Positions 21,583-30,631 of a DNA stretch of 39,406 nucleotides are shown in pieces. The position numbers were made by a program, and so were the translations under genes. Source of the stretch: Melghirimyces thermohalophilus (lineage in GTDB: Bacteria > Bacillota > Bacilli > Thermoactinomycetales > DSM-45169); contig NZ_FMZA01000024.1 in assembly GCF_900102685.1 (NCBI RefSeq), positions 1 through 39,406 of the forward strand, written 5' to 3'. Positions within the stretch are counted from its first letter, which is position 1. Each line of letters opens with the position of its first letter. The notes below the pieces were generated by a model, which was not told where the DNA came from, ran no database searches, and saw nothing but the letters and a program-made list of their open reading frames with translations.

Positions 21583-22170
21583 ATGAAGATCGGAGTTCTC
21601 GCCCTGCAGGGGGCTGTGGGAGAACATATACAGATGCTTGAAAAGGCGGGAGCGCAGGCTGTTTCCGTCAAACTTCCCAGGGAGCTGGAGGGTTTGGACG
21701 GCCTGGTGATGCCCGGCGGTGAATCGACCACCATCAGCAAGCTGATGCACCAATACGACTTCATGGAACCCGTAAGGCATATGGGGCAAGCCGGTGTTCC
21801 GCTGTTTGGAACCTGTGCCGGGTTGATCCTGCTGGCGGGTCACATCGAAGGTCTGGATCAGGCCCATCTAGGCTTGCTGGAGATCACCGTGCGCCGGAAC
21901 GCCTTTGGACGGCAGCGGGACAGCTTTGAAGCCGAATTGGATATCTCCGGAGTGGCGGAAGGGTATAAAGCGGTATTTATCCGGGCCCCTTCCATCACGG
22001 AGACCAGTCCCCATGTGGATGTGTTGGCCACGGTGGCTGATCAGGCGGTGATGGTCCGCCAAGGCCATCTGTTAGGGGCGGCTTTCCACCCCGAATTGAC
22101 GGAAGATGCCCGGCTGCATCGTTATTTTGTGGAGATGGTCCGGGAATCCAAGGCGACGCCCACCGACTGA
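21583..22170 (+). CDS. pdxT: Pyridoxal 5'-phosphate synthase glutaminase subunit PdxT
   Basis: PdxT (YaaE) hydrolyses glutamine and passes ammonia to PdxS. It is a 195-residue class I amidotransferase: GVLALQGAVGEH at the start, PGGESTTI forming the oxyanion region, the nucleophile cysteine in FGTCAGLILLA (about residue 79), and the His-Glu pair in AFHPELTED. AGGAGG precedes the ATG. Its immediate neighbour pdxS is the functional partner. Confidence 0.98.
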   Translation: MKIGVLALQGAVGEHIQMLEKAGAQAVSVKLPRELEGLDGLVMPGGESTTISKLMHQYDFMEPVRHMGQAGVPLFGTCAGLILLAGHIEGLDQAHLGLLEITVRRNAFGRQRDSFEAELDISGVAEGYKAVFIRAPSITETSPHVDVLATVADQAVMVRQGHLLGAAFHPELTEDARLHRYFVEMVRESKATPTD

Positions 22171-22189
22171 AGCAGAATGGCAGAATGTA

Positions 22190-23756
<1,567 letters not shown>

Positions 23757-23781
23757 GTCTCAAGCGCTGACTGGCGGCCCC

Positions 23782-23810
23782 TTGACATCTTTTGGGGTCG
23801 CCCATATAAT
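23782..23810 (+). promoter_or_regulatory. Promoter of tRNA-Ser(UGA)
   Basis: TTGACA (23782-23787), 17 bases and TATAAT (23805-23810) form a consensus promoter. The -35 box sits in the loop of a 9-bp inverted repeat (23773-23781 with 23794-23802), which could fold at the serS mRNA 3' end. Confidence 0.85.
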
Positions 23811-23831
23811 TTAAAGTTGTACTGTTCTCAT

Positions 23832-23920
<89 letters not shown>

Positions 23921-23932
23921 AAGGAATCCGTT

Positions 23933-23960
23933 GCCTCCCCTGATCGGGGGAGGCGTTTTT
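23933..23960 (+). terminator. Terminator after tRNA-Ser(UGA)
   Basis: GCCTCCCC (23933-23940) pairs with GGGGAGGC (23947-23954), followed by G and five T. Confidence 0.9.
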
Positions 23961-24032
23961 ATATCCATCGATGAATGACCGTCCAAAGGATATAGTCCAT
24001 TGGACTTCTTTTCAACCAAAAGGGATCCGTTG

Positions 24033-24062
24033 TATAATCTTTTTTGAACTGACCAGTCAGTT
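24033..24062 (+). promoter_or_regulatory. Promoter -10 element and TetR-type operator of the YhgE/Pip gene
   Basis: TATAAT (24033-24038) predicts a start near 24045. The palindrome AACTGAC-CA-GTCAGTT (24047-24062) lies right over the start site, a classic repressor position. The sequence resembles operators of TetR-family regulators. The -35 element is poor. Confidence 0.6.
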
Positions 24063-24090
24063 TTATATAAAGGGGAGGCGTTTTTTCTCC

Positions 24091-26238
24091 ATGGGTTTGT
24101 GGCGAAAAGGAAAAACGAACCGACTGGGATTACATGAGATGTTATCACGGGAACGTAAATTAGCCATCGTTTTGTTAGGCATTATCTGTATCCCGATGAT
24201 ATACAGTTCGATATACCTGACCGCTTTTTTCGATCCCTACGAAGAGTTGGAGGCTCTGCCGGTGGCTGTGGTAAATGAGGACGAGGGAGCCGAGACGGAT
24301 GGTGAAAAGATTGACGTAGGGAAGGAAATGGTGGATCACCTGAAGGACAATGATGCCTTTGATTGGAAGTTTGTCGATCGGACCGACATGGAGGAAGGTT
24401 TGGAAAAGGACCGCTATCACTTGGCGGTGGTGATTCCGGAGGATTTTTCCGAGCGTGCCGTCAGTTTGAAAGATCCTCAACCCATGAAAGGACAGCTGGA
24501 ATACCACGTCAATCAAGGGGCTAACTACCTTTCTTCCATGATCGGTGATCAGATGATCCAGGAATTAAAAGACCAAGTGGAAGAAAAACTGACCCAAACG
24601 TATGCGGAGATCTTTTTTGATCAGGTGGAACAATCCGCCGACAACCTGGACCGTGCACAAGAAGGTTCATCTAAATTGGCCGCAGCTACTGAAGAGGCAG
24701 AAGAGGCCACCGGTCAGCTGGTAGACGGGGCTTCACAGCTTTCCTCCGGTGTGACCCGCTTGGCTGCAGCCATCGATAGGGTACAGCAGGGTGTGACCAA
24801 GCTGTGGACGGGTCTCAAGAGCGGTGAAGAAGGCGCGGATCAATTAGTTTCCGGGGCCAACAAACTGGAAGACGGTCTGGATCAGCTTCAAGCGGGTTCC
24901 GAAAAAGGAATGAAGGATATTCCCCGGCTGAAAGAGGGAGCAGAACAGATCCGCGACGGGATTGGCCAGTTTAAGGACATCATTCATAATCCTCGGCTGG
25001 AACAGGGAGCCGGTGCTATTTCCGAGATCGCTGGCAAGCTTGAGGGAAACAGCGACGAGGCCGACCGTCTCTACCATCGTATTCTGAAAAAGCATCCAGA
25101 GTTGGCGGATGATCCGGAGATGGCCGAATTGAAACAAAGACTGGAAGAAAACGAGGAGAAACATGAAAGCCTGCTGAGCCGGGCAGAACATTTAGAAAAG
25201 GATCTGAAACAGGCTCAATCCTCTGTCGATCGCATGTATAACGGTCAAACGGAGGTCGTCAACGGAATCGGCGCGTTGGAAGATGGCATGAAGGAACAGT
25301 TGGCGGCTGTGAAGCAGCTTCATTCTGGTGCTTCGCTCTTATCGACGAAGTTGACGGAGCTGAGTGAGGGGCTGCACCGATTGGAGGCGGGGGCGGAAGA
25401 ATTAAACGGAGGCACGCTTCAGTTGGCCCAGGCACCTGAAAAACTTTCCGCTGGAGTGGCTAAGCTGTCGGATGGCATGAAACAGCTGGCCGCAGGAATG
25501 GAGGAGATTTCTGACGGTCAATCTTCCCTGTCCGACAAATTGGCGGAAGGGGTGGACCAGGCGCGGGAGGCTTTGCAAGGGAAGGAGGACAAAGAAGAGC
25601 AGATGGCGTCCCCCTTGCAAGTGGAAAAACACAACCTGCATGAGGTTCCTAATTATGGCACCGGGTTTGCCCCCTACTTTATCTCCCTCTCCCTCTGGGT
25701 GGGAGCGATGGTCCTGTTTACCATTTTGGATGGAAAACGGCCGATTTTGGGCAACGATCAACGGCCTTTCTCCAGCCTGTCCACCTTTTTGATCAGTAGT
25801 TTACAGTCCTTGTTGCTGATTTGGGTGTTGATTCACCTGGTGGGTATCCAACCAGTGCATGAAGGCTGGCTGTATCTGTTTACGCTGTTGATCGGCGTGG
25901 TGTTTACTGCGATCAATCACTTCCTGGTAGCCGCCTTTAAGGACGTGGGTCGCTTTTTCGCCATTTTGATTTTGATGTTCCAATTGACCGCCACCTCTGG
26001 CACCTATGCGGTAAACCTTTCCCCCGAATTTTTCCAGGTGATCCATCCTTACCTCCCGATGACTTATTCCATCGAAGGGTTAAGGGCGGCGATCTCTACT
26101 GGAGATTCGGAGGTGATCCTGCAAAACGCCAACATCCTGTTGGGATTCGGAATCGGCGCGTGGTTGCTCCGTCTTTTGGTCCATCAGCTACCGAAGGTTC
26201 TGCCTGCTAAATTTTTGTGCTCCAATGGAAAAGGATGA
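24091..26238 (+). CDS. YhgE/Pip domain membrane protein
   Basis: A large envelope protein of the YhgE/Pip family (also the family of EsaA/YueB and of phage receptors), function poorly known. It is 715 residues: one N-terminal membrane segment (about 24-44), a long extracytoplasmic region of GA-x-L-x-x-G-type repeats predicted to form helical coiled coils (about 190-525), and five to six C-terminal membrane segments (from about 530). The ABC-2-like C-terminal part suggests a transporter-like role, which is inference. ATG 24091 follows AGGGGAGG at 12 bases. A TetR-type operator overlaps the transcription start, which fits regulation like that of yhgE next to yhgD in Bacillus. Confidence 0.85.
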   Translation: MGLWRKGKTNRLGLHEMLSRERKLAIVLLGIICIPMIYSSIYLTAFFDPYEELEALPVAVVNEDEGAETDGEKIDVGKEMVDHLKDNDAFDWKFVDRTDMEEGLEKDRYHLAVVIPEDFSERAVSLKDPQPMKGQLEYHVNQGANYLSSMIGDQMIQELKDQVEEKLTQTYAEIFFDQVEQSADNLDRAQEGSSKLAAATEEAEEATGQLVDGASQLSSGVTRLAAAIDRVQQGVTKLWTGLKSGEEGADQLVSGANKLEDGLDQLQAGSEKGMKDIPRLKEGAEQIRDGIGQFKDIIHNPRLEQGAGAISEIAGKLEGNSDEADRLYHRILKKHPELADDPEMAELKQRLEENEEKHESLLSRAEHLEKDLKQAQSSVDRMYNGQTEVVNGIGALEDGMKEQLAAVKQLHSGASLLSTKLTELSEGLHRLEAGAEELNGGTLQLAQAPEKLSAGVAKLSDGMKQLAAGMEEISDGQSSLSDKLAEGVDQAREALQGKEDKEEQMASPLQVEKHNLHEVPNYGTGFAPYFISLSLWVGAMVLFTILDGKRPILGNDQRPFSSLSTFLISSLQSLLLIWVLIHLVGIQPVHEGWLYLFTLLIGVVFTAINHFLVAAFKDVGRFFAILILMFQLTATSGTYAVNLSPEFFQVIHPYLPMTYSIEGLRAAISTGDSEVILQNANILLGFGIGAWLLRLLVHQLPKVLPAKFLCSNGKG

Positions 26239-26251
26239 TCAGCGCACGATC

Positions 26252-26280
26252 GGACGGGATGATGCCCCCGTCCTTTTTTT
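26252..26280 (+). terminator. Terminator after the YhgE/Pip gene
   Basis: GGACGGG (26252-26258) pairs with CCCGTCC (26267-26273), followed by seven T. Confidence 0.9.
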
Positions 26281-26429
26281 GACCGGTTAGGAATCGGCTC
26301 AGGAACCTGGCGGGTCCCCGGCTCGATTTTATGGTATGTTTACCTTAAATGTCCTGACGGAATCCTTTTATTCAATATACAGCTCTTTTTCGTTATTTTA
26401 CACTGTACTTGTCGAGGGAGGTGAGCTTG

Positions 26430-26714
26430 TTGCACCGTTCGGATTTAGTCCATCAGTTGGAAGCGATGCAACCGGACCATATCTGTCTTTTTCCCCGTTT
26501 GCGAAACGCCCCCCAAATCACCATTCAGTGTTTTTTGCGAGGAGGTGCCCGCCATTGGAAGGTGGAACAGGGGACGAACACGGCACCGGTTCCTTATGTA
26601 TCGTCAGATGTCCAACATGTGGTGGATTATTTGTTGCAGCTGCGTCCCTTGGAAAACTTCACTTCTTCTCTGACCCTGATCCGGGAAGAGACCACCTTTG
26701 AGACCCTTCTGTAA
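26430..26714 (+). CDS. Hypothetical protein, 94 residues
   Basis: I do not recognise this protein. TTG 26430 lies eight bases after a near-perfect site (GGAGGTGA), which supports translation; an upstream TTG at 26409 precedes that site. The composition is that of a small soluble protein (LHRSDLVHQLEAMQPD at the start, SSDVQHVVDYLLQLRPLEN near the end), with no membrane segment or metal motif. It stands alone between the YhgE terminator and asnB. A second frame over 26336-26701 looks less protein-like and is left out. Confidence 0.6.
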   Translation: MHRSDLVHQLEAMQPDHICLFPRLRNAPQITIQCFLRGGARHWKVEQGTNTAPVPYVSSDVQHVVDYLLQLRPLENFTSSLTLIREETTFETLL

Positions 26715-26780
26715 CCTGATTTACTATATTTGATCCGCACCACTTTTTTCTCTCCCACATAGAATGCTAATGGGCGTTTG

Positions 26781-26802
26781 GCCACCTACTGTTTTCGGTG
26801 GC
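26781..26802 (+). promoter_or_regulatory. Hairpin in the asnB leader
   Basis: GCCACC (26781-26786) pairs with GGTGGC (26797-26802), followed by TCCGCTTTTG. It lies about 45 bases before the asnB start and could act in leader control, but the T-run is weak. No riboswitch class is recognised. Confidence 0.3.
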
Positions 26803-26848
26803 TCCGCTTTTGATGCCTTAACCATCTCCGTCTGGGAGGGAGTTCACC

Positions 26849-28690
26849 ATGTGCGGTATAACCGGTTGGATCGACTGGGACCAGGACCTGAGCCGGGAGC
26901 GGGAGACGTTGGAACGGATGAACGAGTGTTTGGCTTGTCGAGGTCCGGACGCGCAGGGGATCTGGCTTTCCCAGCGGGCCGGTTTGTGCCACCGACGTCT
27001 GGTGGTCATCGACCCCGAGGGCGGTTCCCAGCCGATGGTCCGACGTTATGGGGAGCGGAATTTGATCATCACCTACAACGGGACATTATATAACATGGAA
27101 GAATTGAGGCGAGATTTGACCGCTCGTGGGCATCAGCTGTACAGCCGTTCCGATACGGAACTGGTCTTGGCCGCTTATGCCGAGTGGGGGGTGGAAGCCC
27201 CGCAGCATCTCAACGGGATCTTCGCCTTTGCCATTTGGGATGAAAAAGAGAAGAGCTTGTATATGGCCCGGGATCGGATCGGTGTGAAACCGCTCTTCTA
27301 CACGGAAGAGAAAAACCGCCTGCTGTTCGCTTCGGAGCTGAAGGCCCTGTTGGCTCATCCAGATGTGGAACCGAGGTTGGGGGAGGAAGGGCTGGCCGAG
27401 GTGCTGGCACTGGGACCGGCTCGCACCCCGGGACACGGGGTCTTTCAGGGAATCAAGGAACTGCGGCCAGGGCACTGGCTGAAGGCCACCCGGGATCGAA
27501 TACAAACATACGCCTACTGGAAATTGGAATCGAAGCCCCATCCCGATAATCTGGATCAGACCGTACAACGGGTGCGGGAACTGTTTATCGATGCCGTTCA
27601 ACGACAGCTAGTTTCTGATGTGCCTGTGGGGACCATGTTGTCGGGAGGACTGGATTCCAGCGCCATATCCGCCTGTGCCGTAGATGTTTTTCGAAAGCAT
27701 GGAAAAGGGCGGTTAAAAACCTTTTCCGTCGATTATGTGGGCAACGATCGTTACTTTAAACCGAATGAATTTCAACCCAACGCCGATGCCCCTTGGGTGC
27801 GGCGGATGGTGGAACATATCGGGTCTGACCATCACGATATATGGATCGATACCCCCGACCTGGTGCCGGCGCTGGAAAAGGCCTTGTATGCCCGGGATCT
27901 CCCGGGAATGGCCGATGTGGATGCCTCGCTCATTCTCTTTGCAAAAGAGGTGAAAAAGACAGCCACCGTGGTTCTTTCCGGTGAATGTGCCGATGAGGTT
28001 TTCGGCGGATATCCCTGGTTTCATCGAGAGGAAATGGTGAATGCCGATACATTCCCTTGGGCGCTGAAGACCGAGGAGAAAATGAAGTTTTTCTCCCCGG
28101 AAGTGGTTCGCTCCATCCGTCCCCTGGAGTATGTATCCGATCGGTATCAGGAAGCATTGCAGGAAGTGCCCCGGCTTCCCGGGGAAGCAGCTGACGAGGC
28201 GCGGATCCGAGAGCTGTTTTACCTCAATCTGACTCGCTGGATGCCGACACTGCTGGATCGGAAAGACCGGATGACCATGGCAATGGGACTGGAAGCTCGT
28301 GTTCCCTTTTGTGACCACAACCTGGTGGAGTACGTATGGAATGTTCCTTGGGCGTTCAAGCGGGCGGAAGGGCGAGAAAAAGGGCTTTTGCGAAAGGCGA
28401 TGACGGGCATTCTTCCGGAAGACGTCCTGTGGCGGAAGAAAAGCCCCTTTCCCAAGACGCATCATCCTGTGTACCTGAAAATGGTTCGGGAACGGGCTTT
28501 GGCCATACTGGACGAAGGGAGTTCTCCGGCCTTGCAGCTGTTAAATACGAAAGAGCTTCGCCGTTTTGCCGAAAGGGATCTGTCCAAGGTGCATCTGCCC
28601 TGGTTTGGTCAGTTGATGAATGTGCCCCAACTGTTTGCCACTATCATTCAACTGGATCTGTGGATGAGGGAGTATGATGTAAAAATATAA
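26849..28690 (+). CDS. asnB: Asparagine synthase, glutamine-hydrolysing
   Basis: It converts aspartate, ATP and glutamine to asparagine. The 613-residue protein has Cys2 as glutaminase nucleophile (MCGITGW), RGPDAQG, YNGTLYN and the glutamine pocket SRSDTELVL, then the synthetase domain with the PP-loop SGGLDSSA (about residue 265) and SGECADEVFGGY. Bacillus has several such enzymes (AsnB, AsnH, AsnO/YisO); this one resembles the biosynthetic or YisO type, but the exact paralogue cannot be fixed. GGGAGGG precedes the ATG. It ends in a terminator, so it is probably monocistronic. Confidence 0.93.
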   Translation: MCGITGWIDWDQDLSRERETLERMNECLACRGPDAQGIWLSQRAGLCHRRLVVIDPEGGSQPMVRRYGERNLIITYNGTLYNMEELRRDLTARGHQLYSRSDTELVLAAYAEWGVEAPQHLNGIFAFAIWDEKEKSLYMARDRIGVKPLFYTEEKNRLLFASELKALLAHPDVEPRLGEEGLAEVLALGPARTPGHGVFQGIKELRPGHWLKATRDRIQTYAYWKLESKPHPDNLDQTVQRVRELFIDAVQRQLVSDVPVGTMLSGGLDSSAISACAVDVFRKHGKGRLKTFSVDYVGNDRYFKPNEFQPNADAPWVRRMVEHIGSDHHDIWIDTPDLVPALEKALYARDLPGMADVDASLILFAKEVKKTATVVLSGECADEVFGGYPWFHREEMVNADTFPWALKTEEKMKFFSPEVVRSIRPLEYVSDRYQEALQEVPRLPGEAADEARIRELFYLNLTRWMPTLLDRKDRMTMAMGLEARVPFCDHNLVEYVWNVPWAFKRAEGREKGLLRKAMTGILPEDVLWRKKSPFPKTHHPVYLKMVRERALAILDEGSSPALQLLNTKELRRFAERDLSKVHLPWFGQLMNVPQLFATIIQLDLWMREYDVKI

Positions 28691-28697
28691 GTGCTCA

Positions 28698-28738
28698 GGG
28701 GCTTTTGCTGCAGCTGCGGCGAAGGCCCTTTTTATTTT
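28698..28738 (+). terminator. Terminator after asnB
   Basis: GGGGCTT (28698-28704) pairs with AAGGCCC (28722-28728) apart from one mismatch, followed by TTTTTATTTT. It isolates asnB from the small-peptide unit downstream. Confidence 0.7.
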
Positions 28739-28781
28739 GATGTGAAAAAGGGGCGACTCTTGTCGAAATGCTGTTAAAATG

Positions 28782-28800
28782 CGAACATATGTTCTATAAT
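28782..28800 (+). promoter_or_regulatory. LexA/SOS box overlapping the promoter of the small membrane peptide
   Basis: CGAACATATGTTCT (28782-28795) matches the Gram-positive LexA (DinR) consensus CGAACRNRYGTTYC except for the last base. It abuts TATAAT (28795-28800), so bound LexA would block RNA polymerase. Predicted transcription starts near 28807. The -35 element is weak. Confidence 0.75.
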
Positions 28801-28848
28801 GGAGACAAGGACTGAACCCCAAACCCACCTCCGAAAAGGGGTGTTTGG

Positions 28849-28965
28849 ATGGAACCGTGGGTTCAATTGTTGGTGGCCGTCGTATCCCTTTTGCGACTGC
28901 TGATGGAATGGCTAGAATGGATGGAGCGAAGGAAAAGCCGACACCGCAAAAAGGGGCGCAAATAA
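28849..28965 (+). CDS. Small membrane peptide, 38 residues, probably SOS-induced
   Basis: This small gene lies in its own unit: LexA box, promoter, leader, reading frame and terminator. The peptide starts MEPWVQLLVAVVSLLRLLME; residues 3-24 form one hydrophobic, possibly amphipathic helix, followed by WLEWMERR and a strongly basic tail rich in Arg, Lys and His. That layout resembles membrane-acting stress peptides such as TisB (LexA-controlled type I toxin of Escherichia coli) or Bacillus type I toxins. AAGGGG lies eight bases before the ATG and is partly inside a hairpin (28819-28848). I see no clear antisense promoter. Function is inferred from context; no homologue is recognised. Confidence 0.7.
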   Translation: MEPWVQLLVAVVSLLRLLMEWLEWMERRKSRHRKKGRK

Positions 28966-28976
28966 CTGCCTGACGG

Positions 28977-29002
28977 GCCGCCCGTGTTGTTGGGCGGCTT
29001 TT
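28977..29002 (+). terminator. Terminator of the small-peptide unit
   Basis: GCCGCCC (28977-28983) pairs with GGGCGGC (28992-28998), followed by four T, 12 bases after the small-peptide stop codon. Confidence 0.75.
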
Positions 29003-29017
29003 CCGCCGGGCGGCTGG

Positions 29018-29047
29018 TTGTAGATATACGGGTGGGTATGATATGAT
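29018..29047 (+). promoter_or_regulatory. Probable promoter of tRNA-Arg(CCU)
   Basis: TTGTAG (29018-29023), an 18-base spacer and TATGAT (29042-29047) lie about 16 bases before the tRNA. A second TATGAT at 29037 overlaps the first but has poorer spacing. Confidence 0.55.
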
Positions 29048-29062
29048 AAAAGGCGAACTTAT

Positions 29063-29138
29063 ACGCCCGTAGCTCAGTGGATAGAGCAGCGGTTTCCTAA
29101 ACCGCGTGTCGGAGGTTCGATTCCTCTCGGGCGTACCA
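29063..29138 (+). tRNA. tRNA-Arg(CCU)
   Basis: The 76-base cloverleaf has acceptor ACGCCCG paired with CGGGCGT, discriminator A and encoded CCA, D-arm AGCTCAGTGGATAGAGC, anticodon loop TTCCTAA (anticodon CCU, reads AGG) and T-arm GGAGGTTCGATTCCTC. Confidence 0.97.
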
Positions 29139-29156
29139 ATTGATATGTCGTCGGCG

Positions 29157-29188
29157 CCTCCCTTTTTGAAGCAAAGGGAGGTGTTTTT
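29157..29188 (+). terminator. Terminator after tRNA-Arg(CCU)
   Basis: CCTCCCTTT (29157-29165) pairs with AAAGGGAGG (29173-29181), then TG and five T. Confidence 0.9.
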
Positions 29189-29215
29189 ATGTGGAGATGC
29201 AGGGGGGGATGATTT

Positions 29216-29818
29216 TTGCGGGGGGAAACCATCGAACAAATCTTTCACTCCGCTGTGGAAGTGTTTGCCCACAGCGGTTTTGAACGGGCCAAAATTGATG
29301 ATGTGGCCCGTCACGCCGGGGTTGCCAAAGGAACGATCTATTATCATTTCAAGGGGAAAGAGGAGCTGTTCGTCGCTTTGATGCGGGACGGAATGGAAAA
29401 GATGACGGAACAGATCCACAGACAAATGGGAAGAGAACCGGATCCCCTGCGACGGCTGCGGGCTTTGTTACAGGCTCAGGTGGAGTATCTTTATGAACAT
29501 GGTACCTTCGCCAAGTTGTTGCTCAGCGAGAGCTGGGGTTCTGTGGAGCGGCAACAGGAATTTCGGGCCAAAATCCGGGAATTGGTGGAGTTGATTGAAG
29601 AGGTGTTGATACAAGGGGCGGAGGAGGGATCTTTTCGGCCTCAGATGAGCCACCACGATACCGCCGTAGCGATGTTTGGAGCGATCAGCGTTTCGGTTCT
29701 GCAGGACCTTTTTTCCCCGGAGCGAACAGGGACCCGAGAGGAACGAGTGGCTGGGTTGGTTGCCAATCTGGAAAAGTTGTTTGTGGACGGGGTGGTGGTC
29801 TCTAAGGGTAAAACGTAA
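29216..29818 (+). CDS. TetR family transcriptional regulator
   Basis: A 200-residue repressor-type protein. The N-terminal helix-turn-helix is clear (AKIDDVARHAGVAKGTIYYHF, about 24-44), and the C-terminal domain is of the all-helical ligand-binding type, resembling FadR/YsiA and YhgD-like proteins. A stop codon lies just upstream in frame, so TTG 29216 must be the start or near it; AGGGGGGG is seven bases before. Its ligand is unknown. Candidate targets are itself and the TetR-type operator upstream of the YhgE/Pip gene 5 kb away. The Zur box begins within its last codons. Confidence 0.88.
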   Translation: MRGETIEQIFHSAVEVFAHSGFERAKIDDVARHAGVAKGTIYYHFKGKEELFVALMRDGMEKMTEQIHRQMGREPDPLRRLRALLQAQVEYLYEHGTFAKLLLSESWGSVERQQEFRAKIRELVELIEEVLIQGAEEGSFRPQMSHHDTAVAMFGAISVSVLQDLFSPERTGTREERVAGLVANLEKLFVDGVVVSKGKT

Positions 29819-29830
29819 TAATTACGATTT
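29810..29830 (+). promoter_or_regulatory. Zur box of the zinc uptake operon
   Basis: AAAACGTAATAATTACGATT with one more T (29810-29830) differs in one base from the Bacillus Zur consensus AAATCGTAATNATTACGATT(T). It overlaps the tetR stop codon and the -35 element of the downstream promoter. Confidence 0.85.
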
Positions 29831-29856
29831 ACAAATAGGTCCTAATTCTTTATAAT
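29828..29856 (+). promoter_or_regulatory. Promoter of the znuC-znuB-zur operon
   Basis: TTTACA (29828-29833), a 17-base spacer and TATAAT (29851-29856) predict a start near 29863. Its -35 element lies inside the Zur box, so zinc-loaded Zur should repress it. Confidence 0.8.
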
Positions 29857-29920
29857 GGTTCCACCAAGTCTAAAAAACAGGAGGGTAATCCCTTCGGCCG
29901 AGGGGTCGGCGGGGTGGACC

Positions 29921-30631
29921 ATGAACGAAACGGTTTTGAAAATGGATGATGTCGACTTTTCTTTTGGTGAGCAAAAGGTGTTGGAAGGGATCGATCTAAA
30001 CCTTTTACCCGGTGAACGAATGGCTCTAGTCGGCCCTAACGGATCGGGGAAATCCACCCTGTTGAAGTTGGCCCTGGGAGCCTATCGGCCGGATCGGGGG
30101 CGGATCTTTCTCTTCAATACGCCTCTCCGACAATTTCGCGATTGGTCCCGGATCGGATACGTCTCCCAGAAGGCCAACAGTTTCAATCAGGCTTTTCCCG
30201 CCACCCTGCGGGAGGTGGTCGCTTCTGGCCTCTACGGGAAGCTCGGCTTATTTCGCTGGATGAAAGAGCGGGATTGGCATCGGGTGGATGCGGTGATCGA
30301 GCAAGCGGGGTTGGCGGAGCTGGCCCACCGCAACATCGGTGAGTTGTCAGGGGGGCAGCAGCAACGAGCCTTTGTTGCCCGAGCGCTGGTCGGGGATCCG
30401 GACCTTTTGGTTCTTGATGAGCCGACGGTGGGAGTGGACGCTCCATCAGTCGATCATCTGTTTCGTCTGCTTGCCGACTTGCATCGAGAAAAAGGGATCT
30501 CCCTGCTGTTGGTGACCCACGATATCGAGACAGCTAAACCCTATGTGGACCGAGTGGTCCGCTTAAACCGTCGCATCGCGTTTCCGGGGAACGATGAAAA
30601 GAGGAAGCCGATGCAGGTGGTGGAGGGTTGA
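29921..30631 (+). CDS. znuC: Zinc ABC transporter, ATP-binding protein
   Basis: This is the ATPase of a metal-ion ABC importer (236 residues) with Walker A GPNGSGKST (38-46), the signature LSGGQQQR (142-149), Walker B DLLVLDEPT (161-169) and the H-loop LLVTHD. Zinc rather than manganese is inferred from the Zur box and the Fur-family gene in the same operon. ATG 29921 is chosen because it lies after the predicted transcription start and fits the family N-terminus; an in-frame ATG at 29855 lies before that start. Its stop overlaps the permease start. No substrate-binding protein gene is next to it. Confidence 0.92.
   Translation: MNETVLKMDDVDFSFGEQKVLEGIDLNLLPGERMALVGPNGSGKSTLLKLALGAYRPDRGRIFLFNTPLRQFRDWSRIGYVSQKANSFNQAFPATLREVVASGLYGKLGLFRWMKERDWHRVDAVIEQAGLAELAHRNIGELSGGQQQRAFVARALVGDPDLLVLDEPTVGVDAPSVDHLFRLLADLHREKGISLLLVTHDIETAKPYVDRVVRLNRRIAFPGNDEKRKPMQVVEG

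Noticed and set aside
20686-21867. 393-codon minus-strand frame over pdxS and pdxT
   Set aside because: It lies fully antisense to two clear genes, has no ribosome-binding site and shows no recognisable domain.
29063-29188. tRNA-Arg(CCU) as an attachment site for an integrated element
   Set aside because: No integrase and no second copy of the tRNA 3' end were noticed nearby; the following genes look like ordinary chromosomal genes.
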